From the NCBI GenBank assembly GCA_950295325.1, contig OX485805.1:24477501-24541500 (forward strand): a stretch of 64,000 nucleotides of DNA, read 5' to 3'. Under the pieces are notes generated by a model. It worked only from the letters and a program-made list of their open reading frames with translations, ran no database searches and was not told the origin of the DNA. Position numbers and translations under genes: made by a program. The stretch's first letter is position 1. The number at the start of each line of letters is the position of its first letter. The stretch is from Polytrichum commune (Eukaryota > Streptophyta > Polytrichopsida > Polytrichales > Polytrichaceae). Below, piece by piece: positions 21,328 through 33,248 of the stretch.

Positions 21328-23227
21328 TACGATAGTTATCATTCGGACACGTCGAAGGAGAAGAATATTACGTTTCTTTCTTTCTTTCTTTCCTTCCCTC
21401 TTTGTCAATAGAAGTGCTAATTGTCAATGTTGTAAACTTGTCGGCCATGAAGGTGGCAATGGTGGTACCATGCTACTCAAGTGCAGACACACTTGTCATG
21501 AACAATTCACTTACATGTGTCAGAGAGCTTGGTGCATGACGATGTTGTGGTTTCAAGGGCTCAAAAAGGGAACTTGTAAAGGTCCAAACCGGTTTCATGC
21601 CCTTCGCCATTGACTTATTAGAATCGAGATGGTGTACCTTAGTAAGTTAGTCCAAGGGTGATGGACGACCTAGTATACAAGCTCAAAAACATCTCCATGC
21701 ACTTTGCATTGACTAAAAATATAGTGTTGGTAAATCTTGTGACCAAGGGTTGAGTCCTAGAAGCTCGGAACATTTTCATGCACTTTGCATTGACTAAACG
21801 AATGGGGGTTGCAACGTCGAAGCTATGCTATAGAACGTTATTCAACAAGTGAGTCCTTATCTACGGTTAGAGATTTAATTGTGAACATCCAAGCACTAAC
21901 TATCGTATAATCTAGACAACTTTGAAAGACAATGTGAATGTGAAGAAGCGGAGGTAAGGTTGAGTGTATGTGAATCACTTTCGAATACGATAAATGTCTT
22001 TCCACGGGTTAATGAGTTCTAGCGTTACAATTGGTTTTAGGCTCAACTATGAATGTTCATAGGAGTGTAATAAATAACGAGGGAGGAGGGGAGAGGAAAT
22101 TATTTATGCATACAACGCTCCATTTGGACAATTTCCTAACTTTGATAACATGGCAACCTTCTAGGGTTTCACTTCTTTTCAAAGAATGCTACCCATATCT
22201 TCTTGCACAACTATATATGTGTGTCTCTTAAGCATAGTTGGGGATAGGCAAGAAAAGTCCGGTGTTAACTTCGTAGGGCAAAGTAAAAGGTTTCTTTGAG
22301 GGATACATGCTCCTCTACACCATGATATGTTTGGAGACATGATTCATACGGGAAGATGGGTTTTGCATACGATATCTTCATAAGGCTTCAACATGCGATA
22401 TACTACATTTTCTCAATTACTATTAGTACTGACTAACTTTAAACACCTTCATACAATGCCAGTCTTTGGGCCTCTTCTCTAATAGTTAATGGGGTTTACG
22501 GATCATCGATGTCCCGATCACAAACTCACAAGGGACACATTTTTGTGACACCCACAATGGTGAATGACACTGAACATGATATTTAGTGTCACCAATTATA
22601 CTTGTCTTGCTCAATACCAATTGTAAACCACGGTATAGTGTCACCAACACTAAATGGTAACCCAACATTGTTTGTCATTCCTTATAAATTTTTTGGGGGT
22701 GATAGATTTAGAGTGTTGCAATTACTATCACTTACCATGTGGTTTTTCATCCAAATTTCAACCATCTATGACGATATTTCATCACAAGTTGCTGACAAGA
22801 GAAGGTAGGGTTTTGGCCTATGGATGAACTCATCCATCATCCATGACAATATTAGGGAAATGCCTATGCATCTTCACCATAATAGCCTTTGGGATCACTA
22901 CAAACATACGAGTCCTAGATGGTTGACTAGTGTTGCATAGAAAACTTTCCCGCGTCACTAGAATACATACAAATCTATCACATTGATAGATTTTCATGTT
23001 CATTTCACCGATGCGAGACGATTACCTAGGACTTAGATGTTGTTTGTGAATCTTACAAAACATTGACCCTTTGAATGAACCAAGTGAACGAGTTGAATGG
23101 AACACGTTTACCACATTGACCACACTCACTACTTACAAAATAAACAATGGCAACTTTGGCTATGTGTACGACACGAATTTTACAAAATGAAAAAAAGAAA
23201 ACATAAAAGTCACAACATTTATAAGGC
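21328..23227. other. Intergenic stretch, mostly unassigned
   Basis: TTTC-rich run at about 21376-21400. A decayed TTTAGTGTCACC MITE lies at 22560-22660. No supported gene. Confidence 0.45.
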
Positions 23228-23650
23228 AGAAAATGGTAAACGGGTGAATGATCATTGTTGGTGCACTAGACTAGGAGTAGAGTGATTCTTGTGTGAAACC
23301 AATATGACTAGTTGTAGAAGTAGTGCCTTGAAAAGTATGCAGTGAATGGCTAGATAGGTCACGTTTCACATCACTTGGGATGACTTTTGGGTGCCATTGA
23401 GTTAACTGTGTTGTGTGCATTCGAGTGCATAGTAGGATATTTTGATGCTCAAGTTTTGAAGACTCTACTATAGAAGTAGGGGTTTTGACTTACGTGCCTC
23501 TTTGGGCATATACAACTAATTATTAACATGGGGTAAAATTATGAAACAATTTGCATTCCTCATCGTTTCCTCTGCTCCATCTCCAAAAAACATTGCACAA
23601 ATTCCAAGCCACTCTTTTTGCCAAATTAGCTTATTTTCATCATTTTCCAT
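23228..23650 (+). repeat. Dispersed repeat, second copy at 42108-42575
   Basis: Both copies run in parallel for over 400 bp: TTGTTGGTGC, GATTCTTGTGTGAA, CACTTGGGAT, GTAGGATATT, TTTGACTTAC and GCATTCCTCATCGTTTC occur in the same order. Non-coding. Confidence 0.7.
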
Positions 23651-23702
23651 GTTTCTACCTTTATCAATATCTGGATCCTGACATAAGTTGCTTGCCTTGC
23701 AA

Positions 23703-23704
<2 letters not shown>

Positions 23705-23733
<29 letters not shown>

Positions 23734-23769
23734 CTTCGTCTTATTATTATTATTATTATTATTATTATC
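23705..23769. repeat. Compound (CTT)n-(ATT)n microsatellite
   Basis: About ten CTT units pass through CGT into about nine ATT units. Confidence 0.95.
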
Positions 23770-24295
23770 ACCATAACACATTCTTAAGTTTGGGAAGCCA
23801 ATTGGCTTGTGGGACTAGAAGTACATGAAGGTGGGAGTCAAGAAGTTACTTCTCTAGACCAACAAATTGTTATGGTTTTTGTGACAATATGGTTAATATG
23901 AACATGATGATCTAGGTAGAGAGAGAATTATCGCATACGAACGTACATCTCATCCAACTAACATCAAAACTTGACCCCCTATAGGTTTGTTGTTGATTCA
24001 TCTCAAATGACTTACTAGACTAGTTTGGGGTCTTTAAGACCATCTCCAACGCAAATCCACTAGAAATAATAACATATGGGATGCGTACAATTTCAAGGTT
24101 TTGATTTGGATTAATGAGAAGTACGCTTGTATGCAATAACTCTCTCTTCTTCTCTCTCTCTCCATGATCTAGTCAGAAGAAAACGAGTCAAAACTCCCTA
24201 GCACTACAATTTGAAATAGGGATGGGAACACATTTCTAATGGAGTTGTAGAGGGGACACTCCAACACAAAATGTACCTCATTTTCAACCAAATTA

Positions 24296-25824
24296 TAAGG
24301 GCCGCTTTACACTACAGTGGAGAAGTCCACCGGTCATAAATTCTCGGGGAATTATGAGATTCGATTGGCCAAGAGTGACACAGTTGTCCAGTGATGGTTT
24401 ACACTAAGGCCAAAAGTCCTTTGGTGGAGAACTTTGTACATGGATGATAAAATGACATGGTTGCCAACGCGGTGACACTTTTTTGAAGGGGAGTTCTCCG
24501 GAGGTCAAGATTCTTGAGCAACCTCAAAGCCTCGCACAAGAAACTTGGCCTCTGGAGAACTCCTACTTCAATAAAATATTTTTTTGCTTAGAGAAATCTT
24601 TGCACTATTGTTCTCCCTCTTTAGTATTGACACTTTCAGGAAACACAAAAAAGTTGTATCATTGAGATGTCATCTTCTCATTAATATGACAAATGGTGTA
24701 AAGTTGCCGTATTATTGAGGAAATACAAAAGCATAAGTAAGATGAGCTTAAAAATATATACAACGAGTTTAAGCAATATAGATGGTATGAAATAATAACT
24801 TATAACTCCAAACAAATACAAATATCCTCAAAAACTCTTGAAATAGGAGTCCAAAGATTTTTGGTGTTGCCTACCCAAGTTAGCAACTATCATCTTATCT
24901 AAATTCCCAACTAACTTTTGGAGACTAATAATTTCATTAACACCAAAATATAAAGAGTTCTCTAATAAGAAACTGGACAACAATGATGCATGACGTTTAA
25001 CATCAAGATAATGGTAATACTATATCACTTGTGTACAAGGCAACATTCTAGGCCACATGCGACTCTAACTCTAACCATGCCCATTCTACACTAGTAAACC
25101 TAATTATCATTAAGTTCCCAACAATAAGTGAAGTTCCCAAGTAGTTCCCAAGTGAAAATAGATGTATTTTAGATGTACATAATATAGATGAAAGGAATTC
25201 TACCATTAACTACCTCTTTAATATGACAAGATAGAAATTCTAAATGCCGCATTATTGAGTGTTGTAGTCGTATAAAAGAGGTAGTTTTGAACTAAAAAGT
25301 TTGGTCTCGCAAGAGTGTGTCGTAATATCAAGGGTGTCGTATAAATGAGTGTTGTATTATCGAGGTTAGATTGTACCAACATGTAATTTCTTTACAAGTC
25401 AATAAGCAAATTATGTTACCTACTTATTTACCTTAATATGGATGTATTATAGAGGTGGAACATTTTCAAATAAATTCTTGTCATGAAAGAAGTTCTAAAA
25501 CATTGCCATATACATTTTATTTTTTGATCAATACAATTTTTTAAAATTTCAATACAATGGTCATTTAGGGGGTATGTTTTCTACTATGGTTGGCTATGAC
25601 CATTTTGTGAAGTTGTTTGGTGGACTTCTCCTCTTGATGAAATTGTCCAATACACTTCTCCTCTAGATAGTTACACTATGGATGGTCAAGACTTCTTAAG
25701 GCATTTTTATTATTGTCTTGTCATCTTCTCTGGCATACCATCCCTCGCCTCAAATAACCATGTCATGGGCTAAAATTCTTGACCGACCGGTGCACTTCTC
25801 CACCGTAGTGTAAAGTGGCCCTAA
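24296..25824. mobile_element. PIF/Harbinger-like MITE (third family) carrying a nested pogo-like element
   Basis: The body 24299-25821 has inverted termini GGGCCGCTTTACACTACAGT and the complement of ACTACGGTGGAGAAGTG at the other end. It is flanked by TAA at 24296-24298 and 25822-25824. The complementary terminal stretch is nearly 40 bp. Its own sequence is about 0.75 kb; the remainder is the pogo-like element at 24608-25373. Non-coding. Confidence 0.85.
24606..25375 (-). mobile_element. Pogo-like non-autonomous element, inverted copy, TA target duplication
   Basis: The body 24608-25373 is flanked by TA on both sides. Read on the minus strand it starts CAATCTAACCTCGATAATAC and ends GGGAGAACAA. 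It is the reverse complement of the copies at 40889-41683 and 52015-52730 along its length. Termini of the CAGTCTAACCTCGTTAATA type with a TA target suit pogo/Emigrant-like Tc1/mariner elements. No transposase seen. Confidence 0.85.
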
Positions 25825-25830
25825 GAGTAA

Positions 25831-27400
25831 CATAGGCATAGCTGGTTCGGCACAGTTATGTTGGATAATTATTCAATTTGCCAAAAATTGGATTGGCACT
25901 TTAAAATAATTTCTATAAATCTTCCAACACTTTTATATGATTTTTTTTGTTTCATTTTCATTTTCTTCAACATTGCCCAATCAATAGGTACTACATGTTA
26001 ACAATCACCAATTGAAACATTTGGTATAACCACCCTCCCTGTTAGGTGTCTATAATCCATGGGGGGTATGTAAACTTGAGAGATGAAGCCCCGATATAGT
26101 CCTACCTCTTTAATATGACACATTTGGGGAACAAGATAACTGTCATATTATTGAGGTATCACATATTCAATAATATGACAAATTGAACCTCTTTGTTGTA
26201 ATAACAAGGTACTTCATAAAAACACACACTAGATAATTTGCCACACATACATAATAATTATTCTTCCAAATGTCTTTACGAATATGTAAATTCCTCTCAT
26301 GAAATGTATGTGGACTTGAAGAAGGAATCAATAGTCCATTGATGTTGTCACTTCAAATTAACAACATGTATATATATATATTGTTGAGCTTCTATGATAT
26401 GGCTTGCACTTTTAATTACATATGCATGGGTTGTAAACTCTAATGGGTTGTTCGTAACAAGTGCAACTAACAATTGAGAATGATGTTGAGCATTTGCCCG
26501 TGTCACAATAAGTGGAGGTCTCTCATCAACATCTAAGGAGTCCAAGGGCTCTGCATTAAGGTCAACATTGGGTGGCTCTATTCTTTGTCCCGAAGGCCAC
26601 ATCAACCATATCTAACATGCAATGTTCATCTTCAATGTTGTCTTCACCTTTGACTATCAATTAATGACATCTCATCTTGTCCAAGTTGCAATTTGATACG
26701 AGGAGTGCCAAATCTTCGGACTCTTTGGTCAATCTTGGTTTTTCTCATCGATCCTCTTTTCCCATGTTTTAACACCGTTTTACCTTCAAATTCTCAACTA
26801 TCCACATTTCATATGTGAAAGTTACATAAATCTAATTTAACTATGTACTTATACATGTGTGGGATCCACAAGATATGCATTTATTACCTCTATAAGCTGA
26901 CATTTTTCAAGGTCCAGGAGTGTCATATAAACAATGTCACAGTCATATTATAGAGGTAAATTTATGACTATAAAGTTTCATTTACAAAATTTGTGTCATT
27001 ATATCGAGGTTGTCATATTATCGAGCGTCGTATTAAAGAGGTAGGATTGTCGTCCTCTTGTATGCATGTCTTCATATCTTTTGTATAACATATTCAAAAC
27101 AAAAAAAATTATTGTTGAAGGTCGTACTATGTTTGATTCTCTAAGTTCTATTAGTCAAACACAACATCCAAAAGAAGTTTTCTTTGCACATTCAAGCTCC
27201 AAAAAACATGTTCATAACAAATTTTCTCTTTGAACCTCCTACATCTCTTGAATGTGCTTGCTGGATTTTGTTCATGTCTTTTGCACGAACATATCCAGTT
27301 CACAAAATGTTTATGGACAACAATCCACATAATTGGGAGGACATATATGACCACATAACGAGTGTGAGAATGTTCATTTTGATAGAGCATAAAATGTTCA
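25831..27400 (+). mobile_element. Degraded relative of the 7250-17074 TIR element, itself interrupted
   Basis: ATAGCTGGTTCGGCACA at 25838 matches the left terminus of the outer element. AATAATTATTCAATTT, GGTATGTAAACTTGAG and CATATCTTTTG(T/C)ATAA blocks follow in the same order. The right terminus is not recognisable. A pogo-like element (about 26097-27049) lies within it. Confidence 0.55.
26097..27049. mobile_element. Pogo-like element with a possible transposase C-terminal fragment
   Basis: It starts TAGTCCTACCTCTTTAATATG and ends with the inverted form (GTATTAAAGAGGTAGGATTG). The minus-strand frame 26605-26348 (85 codons) contains DLNAEPLDSLDVDE and ALVTNNPLEFTTHAYVI. The NPLEF part resembles the C-terminal ends of pogo/Tigger-type transposases as I recall them. 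Assignment of this frame is tentative; no DDE triad was found. Confidence 0.5.
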
Positions 27401-28189
27401 AATAGCTCCAAAAATCATGAGGAAAGTGGCTATGGCCTCGATTCGGATTTGCTAACCATCTCGTACTAAATCATGTGTTTCATATCCTAGGAGAAATGGT
27501 CTAGACGAAGAAATGAACCATTCAAAACCCATCTACTACATGAATGAACTCCATACTACATAAACATGTTACAAACACCATTCTTTAACACACTCACGCT
27601 CACATGGGTTGGGTCAATTTGGAAATGACCAAGATCCTCGCCTCCAAAGCCTACGGAAGTGACCCGGATGCCCCCATGCAACTCCCCTCCCATCATGATT
27701 ATGTAAGGAATCCGTTACTTGGGATAAGTCCTTGCCATGGCTTATGTGATGTCATATTACTTTCTCAACATGGCCCATGGAAATTTCCAAGCGAAAAGTG
27801 AAATCTTGTCTCTTATACATCCGTGAATTGAAACCTAGCTCTTAAGGTGGACGGCGTAGACCAATCACTTTAAGCGTTGAGTGTAGATGATATTATTATT
27901 ATTATTATCCTTTTGAAGGATCGTCGTTAGATTAAATTTGTGGTCTTCGATGTTGATTGCAATCTCGATCTTCTACTATTTCAACAAGCAATTTATATTT
28001 TATTAACGATTGACCGGTATCTCGTCAATTAACTTGGGTGTCGTCAAACTCCAAGAGTAAGACCTCTAGCCACATCTACAATGCTCTCTCTTTGGACAAT
28101 CGGGCATTGCTACGCACCCCTCCTTCTTTGAAGTTCCCTTGACTAGCTCATAATTCTTTACCATAATCCAAACTTAGACTTAATTAAGT
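27401..28189. other. Intergenic stretch, nothing assigned
   Basis: A 65-codon plus frame at 27604-27801 (GWVNLEMTKILASKAYGSDP...) looks somewhat coding-like but matches no family I know. A short TTA/ATT repeat lies near 27890-27909. Confidence 0.4.
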
Positions 28190-29096
28190 ATTCAATTGGG
28201 ATTTTATTTCCCTTATGTAATGGGATATACGCACCTATTATGGACATTGTACCTAAAATGGGAACAACCTATGGCATTGGAAACAAACGAAGCCGAAACC
28301 AATGCCCGTATTTCCGCTTGGCCATCGAGATTGCACTCAATGGCTACGATCACCGACTACCAATGGCCATATCCAGAGAGAAGAAACGCTGACCATAGGT
28401 CAACTTGATTTAAATGCCCGTTCGACCCACCCTTGGTATTATACCCTCTGGGCATAATAACAGTGGTGCAGGACTACTAACCCCTCTCGGGGTGGGCACT
28501 ATAGTTATGGCCATATCCACCTCTACTCCACCACAGCGATGCACGTTGGATATAGACACGTTTACCTTGAGTGTTTTTTCGATGAATCCTAGATACGAAT
28601 CCAAAACCGCTTGTAAATTGTGTCCGGTTTTAAGTACACATTCCAAACCAAGTGCTCGTATCTTAGCAACAAATGAGCTCTAAAAAACAACAACAATGGC
28701 TCGGACACGGAATGGGCCAAGCCAACGTGTTGGATTACCTCGTTCTCAACATCGGTAAGTACTACCCTAAGGGAATGACGGGACCGTGATTTTTAGCATG
28801 TGGTGATTCATCCAATTTGTTTATTAAGAGGTGGGGCCTTTGGAAAAAGTCCCTACTACGGAGAGTGAGCTTAGAGTGGCTCGCTTGCTATTGGACAAGG
28901 GACGAAGCATGCTTTTCTTTGAAACTTCCTTGATGACGTTGTAAGGATTGATTATCGTTATTGATGAGTCCCCGAGCTCAAGCTTTATGTGCCCGAATTT
29001 TGACTGCTCACAACGAGACGTTTTCCCGTTACAAGCCAAGAAGCTTTGAGGAAATTACGAAGCTCAACACCGGTATGGTATAAGCCAAGGCAATGG
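28190..29096. other. Coding-like but broken stretch, unassigned
   Basis: Several frames carry protein-like pieces without a common frame. Plus strand: MALETNEAETNARISAWPSR (near 28271), WLGHGMGQANVLDYLVLNIG (near 28696) and TTESELRVARLLLDKGRSML (near 28857). Minus strand: CVLKTGHNLQAVLDSYLGF (near 28640). This could be a decayed transposon gene. No family recognised and no function is proposed. Confidence 0.3.
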
Positions 29097-29235
29097 CAAG
29101 TAAAGTTGTCAATGTTCTATAATGTTCAAACTACCAATTTAACATTTGTTGGTAAAATATGAGATGTACAACAAATAGAAATAGCAATGTGTATTTCTAA
29201 ACAGTAAGTCACACTAAATATCATATTGAGTGTAG
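29097..29235. mobile_element. Truncated small MITE of the CTACACTAAAT family
   Basis: The right two thirds match 31938-32151 and end TCACACTAAATATCATATTG...GTGTAG. The left terminus is missing. Confidence 0.65.
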
Positions 29236-31059
29236 CTGGACCTTTCCTCACCCACGTATGTTAACCCCTCAAGGTTGAGGAGGACTTCCTTTTTATTTGA
29301 ACAACCATCCCTACCCGTCCACACCCGTGTACACATTTACGTTGTTATCTTATGTTTTTGGACACGTGGACAAGTGGTTCATTAGCTAATTTATTATTCT
29401 CTAACAACCTGAGCTTTTTAAACTTACCATCCCAATGGTCGTATCCACCATTAGAAATATTTCCTTTATTAAGTTGTTGAATTGGAATAAAGTGTTTTAG
29501 ACAATTTTGGGGAGATATGGACTTGGACCTTTGGGAGTTATGCTCGTCCATCAATGTGGGCAAGAGGTAGCTTGAAGAAACAACCCTATAAAGTTGTGTG
29601 TTGTTGACACCTATTGGGCATCACTAGATAATTTTAGGGAGTAAAATTTCGTCACACCTTTCTTTTTTGGGGGGGTGGGGGGAATGAATACACATATATA
29701 CATTGCTCACCGCAATGTTTTGGACAAAGAGACCCATATATCTGGGTATGAGGTCCTAATTTGGTCAAGTGGGGCCTAATTGAAACGAATCAACAACAAA
29801 CTTGGAAGGAGCGTTTGGGTGATATTGTGTTCTATTGTGCCCTCCTTTATAGGCATCGTAGATTTGACTCTTAACTCTTTAACTATGTGGTGCTATTCAT
29901 GGGATCATGTTACAAGCTATAAAACAAATCAATGTATTTCCACCTCGAGCTTTGATCTCAAGTCAAGCAATGTTTCTACTAGACTCCCTTCACCCATGAT
30001 GGATTTATATTACATAAGTGGAGCAGTAGAGTATAACAATTTAATTCCATCCACATCGAGAATAACCCCCATATTGCTCTTCAAGCCAAGGTGGGAGAAT
30101 AACCTTTCCCAATGCTAGGGATTCGTGGTGTCTACGTAAACTTGTCCATTAGCAAGGTGAAAACACAACAAATTATTTTGCAGTCCAAAATGGCAACTGT
30201 TACATAATCTATTGACTCCAAAAATGACATCTTGAACTCCAAATCAGTATAACAAACTCCACTTGAAATGAATCAACCCTCAATTTTTTAGAGGATTTGT
30301 TTTAACAAGTGCCCCTTCATCCACAATGGACGGGTTTACATATATCCCATGAACCCCGAGGGTTCATTGAGCTTACATACTACTTTATGGAGAGATCATG
30401 AACACTTCCTATCAAATTAGCCAAGTGCATCCCAATGGATTAGAGCAATCCATTTGTTCACTTTAAAACAATACTCTTAGTAGCCGGCTTTCAAAGGTTT
30501 TTGTGTCAAAGCACATGCTCATCTTATATGTGATGTCCAAATGTATCATTGATATTGAACATTGCCTAATCATTATTGGAGAGGATATAACCCTCTAAAA
30601 TATTTTGATACTCGGTTCTTGAGGATAGCAAGGCATAGCAATATTTAGCAACTACATGATGGTCTCTTTCCAAAGAAAGAAGTTGGAATATGATATTTTA
30701 CACCTGCTTGTTAAAAAGTTCATAGTACACAACTTGAATGCTCCCCATAAATGGGGAACCCCACGATCATTTCTTGAATTTAGATTTGGCAACGAGGATG
30801 GGGTTGCATGGACCCCTCACCAGATCTTATCAAGGTGAACGGGGGTGCAACTTTGTTGTCCACATCCTTGTTGCCATATGGAATAGGACATGTTAACACA
30901 ACCCTATGACAATCACATTTGAACTAGACATTTTTTAACATGATTAAGATTGGTGGGGGGACCAACTCAAGGTTGAGACAACTAGCCAACTGTAACATAA
31001 CATGTAGATTAAACTTGGAAAGTTGGTTCGATTATGTGATTGGCACCATATTCCACAAA
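29236..31059. other. Intergenic stretch with one W-family repeat
   Basis: The W-family repeat recurs at about 30645-30770. A 112-codon plus frame at 29780-30118 has no recognisable motif. Otherwise nothing seen. Confidence 0.4.
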
Positions 31060-32380
31060 TGACTTTTGGAGAGACTTAATTAGGAAAATCAACACAAACT
31101 TCAAGCTTTTACTTGACCCCTGTGCCTATGTAAAGATTGGTGGGGATCCAACTCAAAGAGCAAGACATGTAGACATAATATGCATTTGAAAATTTAAAAT
31201 GGTTGATTGGGTTTTGAAATTAGTATCAACAACCATGTTGAATAAATGTTGAGAGACTAAATCGAGATAAATAAACATAATACTATGCAGGACATGTTTT
31301 TTAATTGTATTGCTTTTACCTTAAATGAATAATGATGGGTGCCCATAAGTTAAGCCTAGAAGGTAGGGATGCAACTCAAAGAGGAAGACATGTAGAGGAG
31401 GATATAGCAACCAAAGTTTAAAAGTTGATTTGACTCCGATCTTAACATCAACAACATTGATAAACTGAACTTTATCATGATAAATAAACACAATATAAAG
31501 AGGGACATGTTTTTACTAAACTCCTTTTATCCTTGTTTATAATGGTAAATGTCCATAAGGATCAACTCCAAGACAAGCATCACCAACCCCAAATTACTGC
31601 ATAGATACTTAATTGGGATAATCAACCACAATATCACGAGGGACATGCTTTCACTAAACTCTTCTTAACCCTAATTTATACTCATGGTGCATGTAAGACT
31701 CCACCCGAAAATCAACATCAACAACAAGAGAAATACTACAAGGAGACTTAGTCAGGATAAACAAACACAATACAATGAGAGACATATTTTTACTAAACTC
31801 CCTTTACCCTTGTGTTATAACGGTGGATGCCCATAAGGCTCAACCCCAAGTTACTTGCATAGCGACTTCATCCAGATAAACAAATGCAATACTATGCGGG
31901 ACATGTTTTCCCAAGATTATGTTCACCCCAATAAATACTACACTAAATATGATATTTAGTGTGACAAGATGTTTGGAGTTACATGTTCCTATATATTTTT
32001 ATTATTAATGTACCTTTTTACCAAGCAAAGATGTTAATGTTCTATATTGTCCAAACAACCAATTCGACCATGGTATGAAATGCATAGTAGACAACTATAG
32101 CACTGCGTGATTCAAAATAGTAAGTCACACTAAATATCATATTTTGTGTAGTGAGGTGCCCTTGAGATTTGACTCCAAAATTAGCATCAATGACCCCGAA
32201 TTACTACATAGAGACTTGATTACGATAAATAAACGAAAACGTATGAGCAACATGTTTTTACTAATTTCCATTCACCTTAGTTTATGCTTGGTGGGTAAGT
32301 CTTAGGATTCGCCTCGAAAATAAGCATTAGCGACCTTGAATCGCTTAGGAAAGACTTAATTAGGTTAATTAAACACTTTT
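31060..32380. repeat. Degenerate tandem array, units near 140 bp, interrupted by a MITE
   Basis: A GGGACATGTTTTTACTAAACTCC-like motif recurs near 31288, 31503, 31640, 31780, 31897 and 32243. Each is preceded by GATAAACAAACACAAT-like and followed by GTGCCCATAAG-like sequence. Spacing is mostly 117-140 bp. The small MITE at 31938-32151 lies inside the last interval. The array ends just upstream of the AP2/ERF gene region. Confidence 0.65.
31938..32151. mobile_element. Complete 214-bp MITE, CTACACTAAAT family
   Basis: The termini CTACACTAAATATGATATTT and the inverse of CACACTAAATATCATATTTTG...GTGTAG are inverted repeats of about 28 bp. The target duplication is not clear. Relatives lie at 17708-17907 and 29097-29235. 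It lies about 1.1 kb upstream of the AP2/ERF start codon. Confidence 0.8.
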
Positions 32381-32399
32381 ACCACGAGGGGCAGGCTAT

Positions 32400-33248
32400 T
32401 TCTACCCGGCTTCGTTTTTACCGCGGTGAATACTACGCGTGGACGTAAATTCAGGTGGGGTGGGGCCCGCGGGGATCTTGGAAAAAGTCTGGACCACGGA
32501 GGGAGTTGAGAGGAAAAATGAGTCTGCTGCAAGGCTTCCAGGAAGCTGCCCGCGTTCGAAAAATTAGTCAGTCGGTAAGGCCGCCCTTCTTCCCGGCCCC
32601 TTCCCGGTGGTGGGCCACCCGGGCCCACGCCACCCAGCCGCGGATGAGACGAACCCCTCTTCTTTCCTCGTCATACTCACTCTTACTAATAGCTTAAACT
32701 ACATACAGCAGGCCTGTCGATCCATTCCTCCTCTTGCATCTGCTTTCTCTACAAATTTCAATCCGCTGGTGCACTCCCTCGCACAAACCGCGCTCGATTT
32801 GGTCGCTTATTGCTCGAGTTCTCGCGATTTTTGGCCACGTTTGGAGCTGGCAGGACACGGAGTGACCGGGTTTAAGGTTTGGGAGCTGGAGGATCGAATT
32901 CGGTCGGCTTTTGGATTGAGGTCGAAGAGATTGCGACTGGAGAAACTGTATGACAAAAGATCGAGGAGGAGGAGGAAGAAGGAGAAGAGGAGGAGGAGGA
33001 GGAGGAGGAGAGGAAGATAGTGTGAGAAAACAGAGGACGAGAGCGAGTTTTTGAGCTGCGCTTGGTTTTGTGTGGGTGTGTGTTTATCAGCTCGTGGCCC
33101 GAGAGTGTAGAGATTTTCTGTCGGAGGGATTTTGCGAGGGGGATACAGCGAGCGGTTTTGTGGAATTGGTGAAGTGAATTCAATTGAGTTTATTTATTGG
33201 CTTGGCGAATTTTGGACGAAGTTTTATGCTGTGGTGTGGTTTGGAGAA
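32400..33248 (+). promoter_or_regulatory. GC-rich promoter and 5-prime leader region of the AP2/ERF gene
   Basis: GC and CpG content rise sharply here against the AT-rich upstream array. A small upstream open frame starts at ATG 32518 (MSLLQGFQEAARVRK), followed by a GTAAGG donor-like site at 32574. A purine-rich GAGGAGGAGGAAGAAG tract lies at about 32963-33015. The transcription start and any leader intron cannot be fixed from sequence. Confidence 0.45.

Noticed and set aside
28696-28756. MARTRN... start followed by a GTAAGT donor, suggestive of a histone H3 or CENH3 first exon
   Set aside because: No histone-fold exon follows within reach, and the residues after MART do not match H3. Probably chance.
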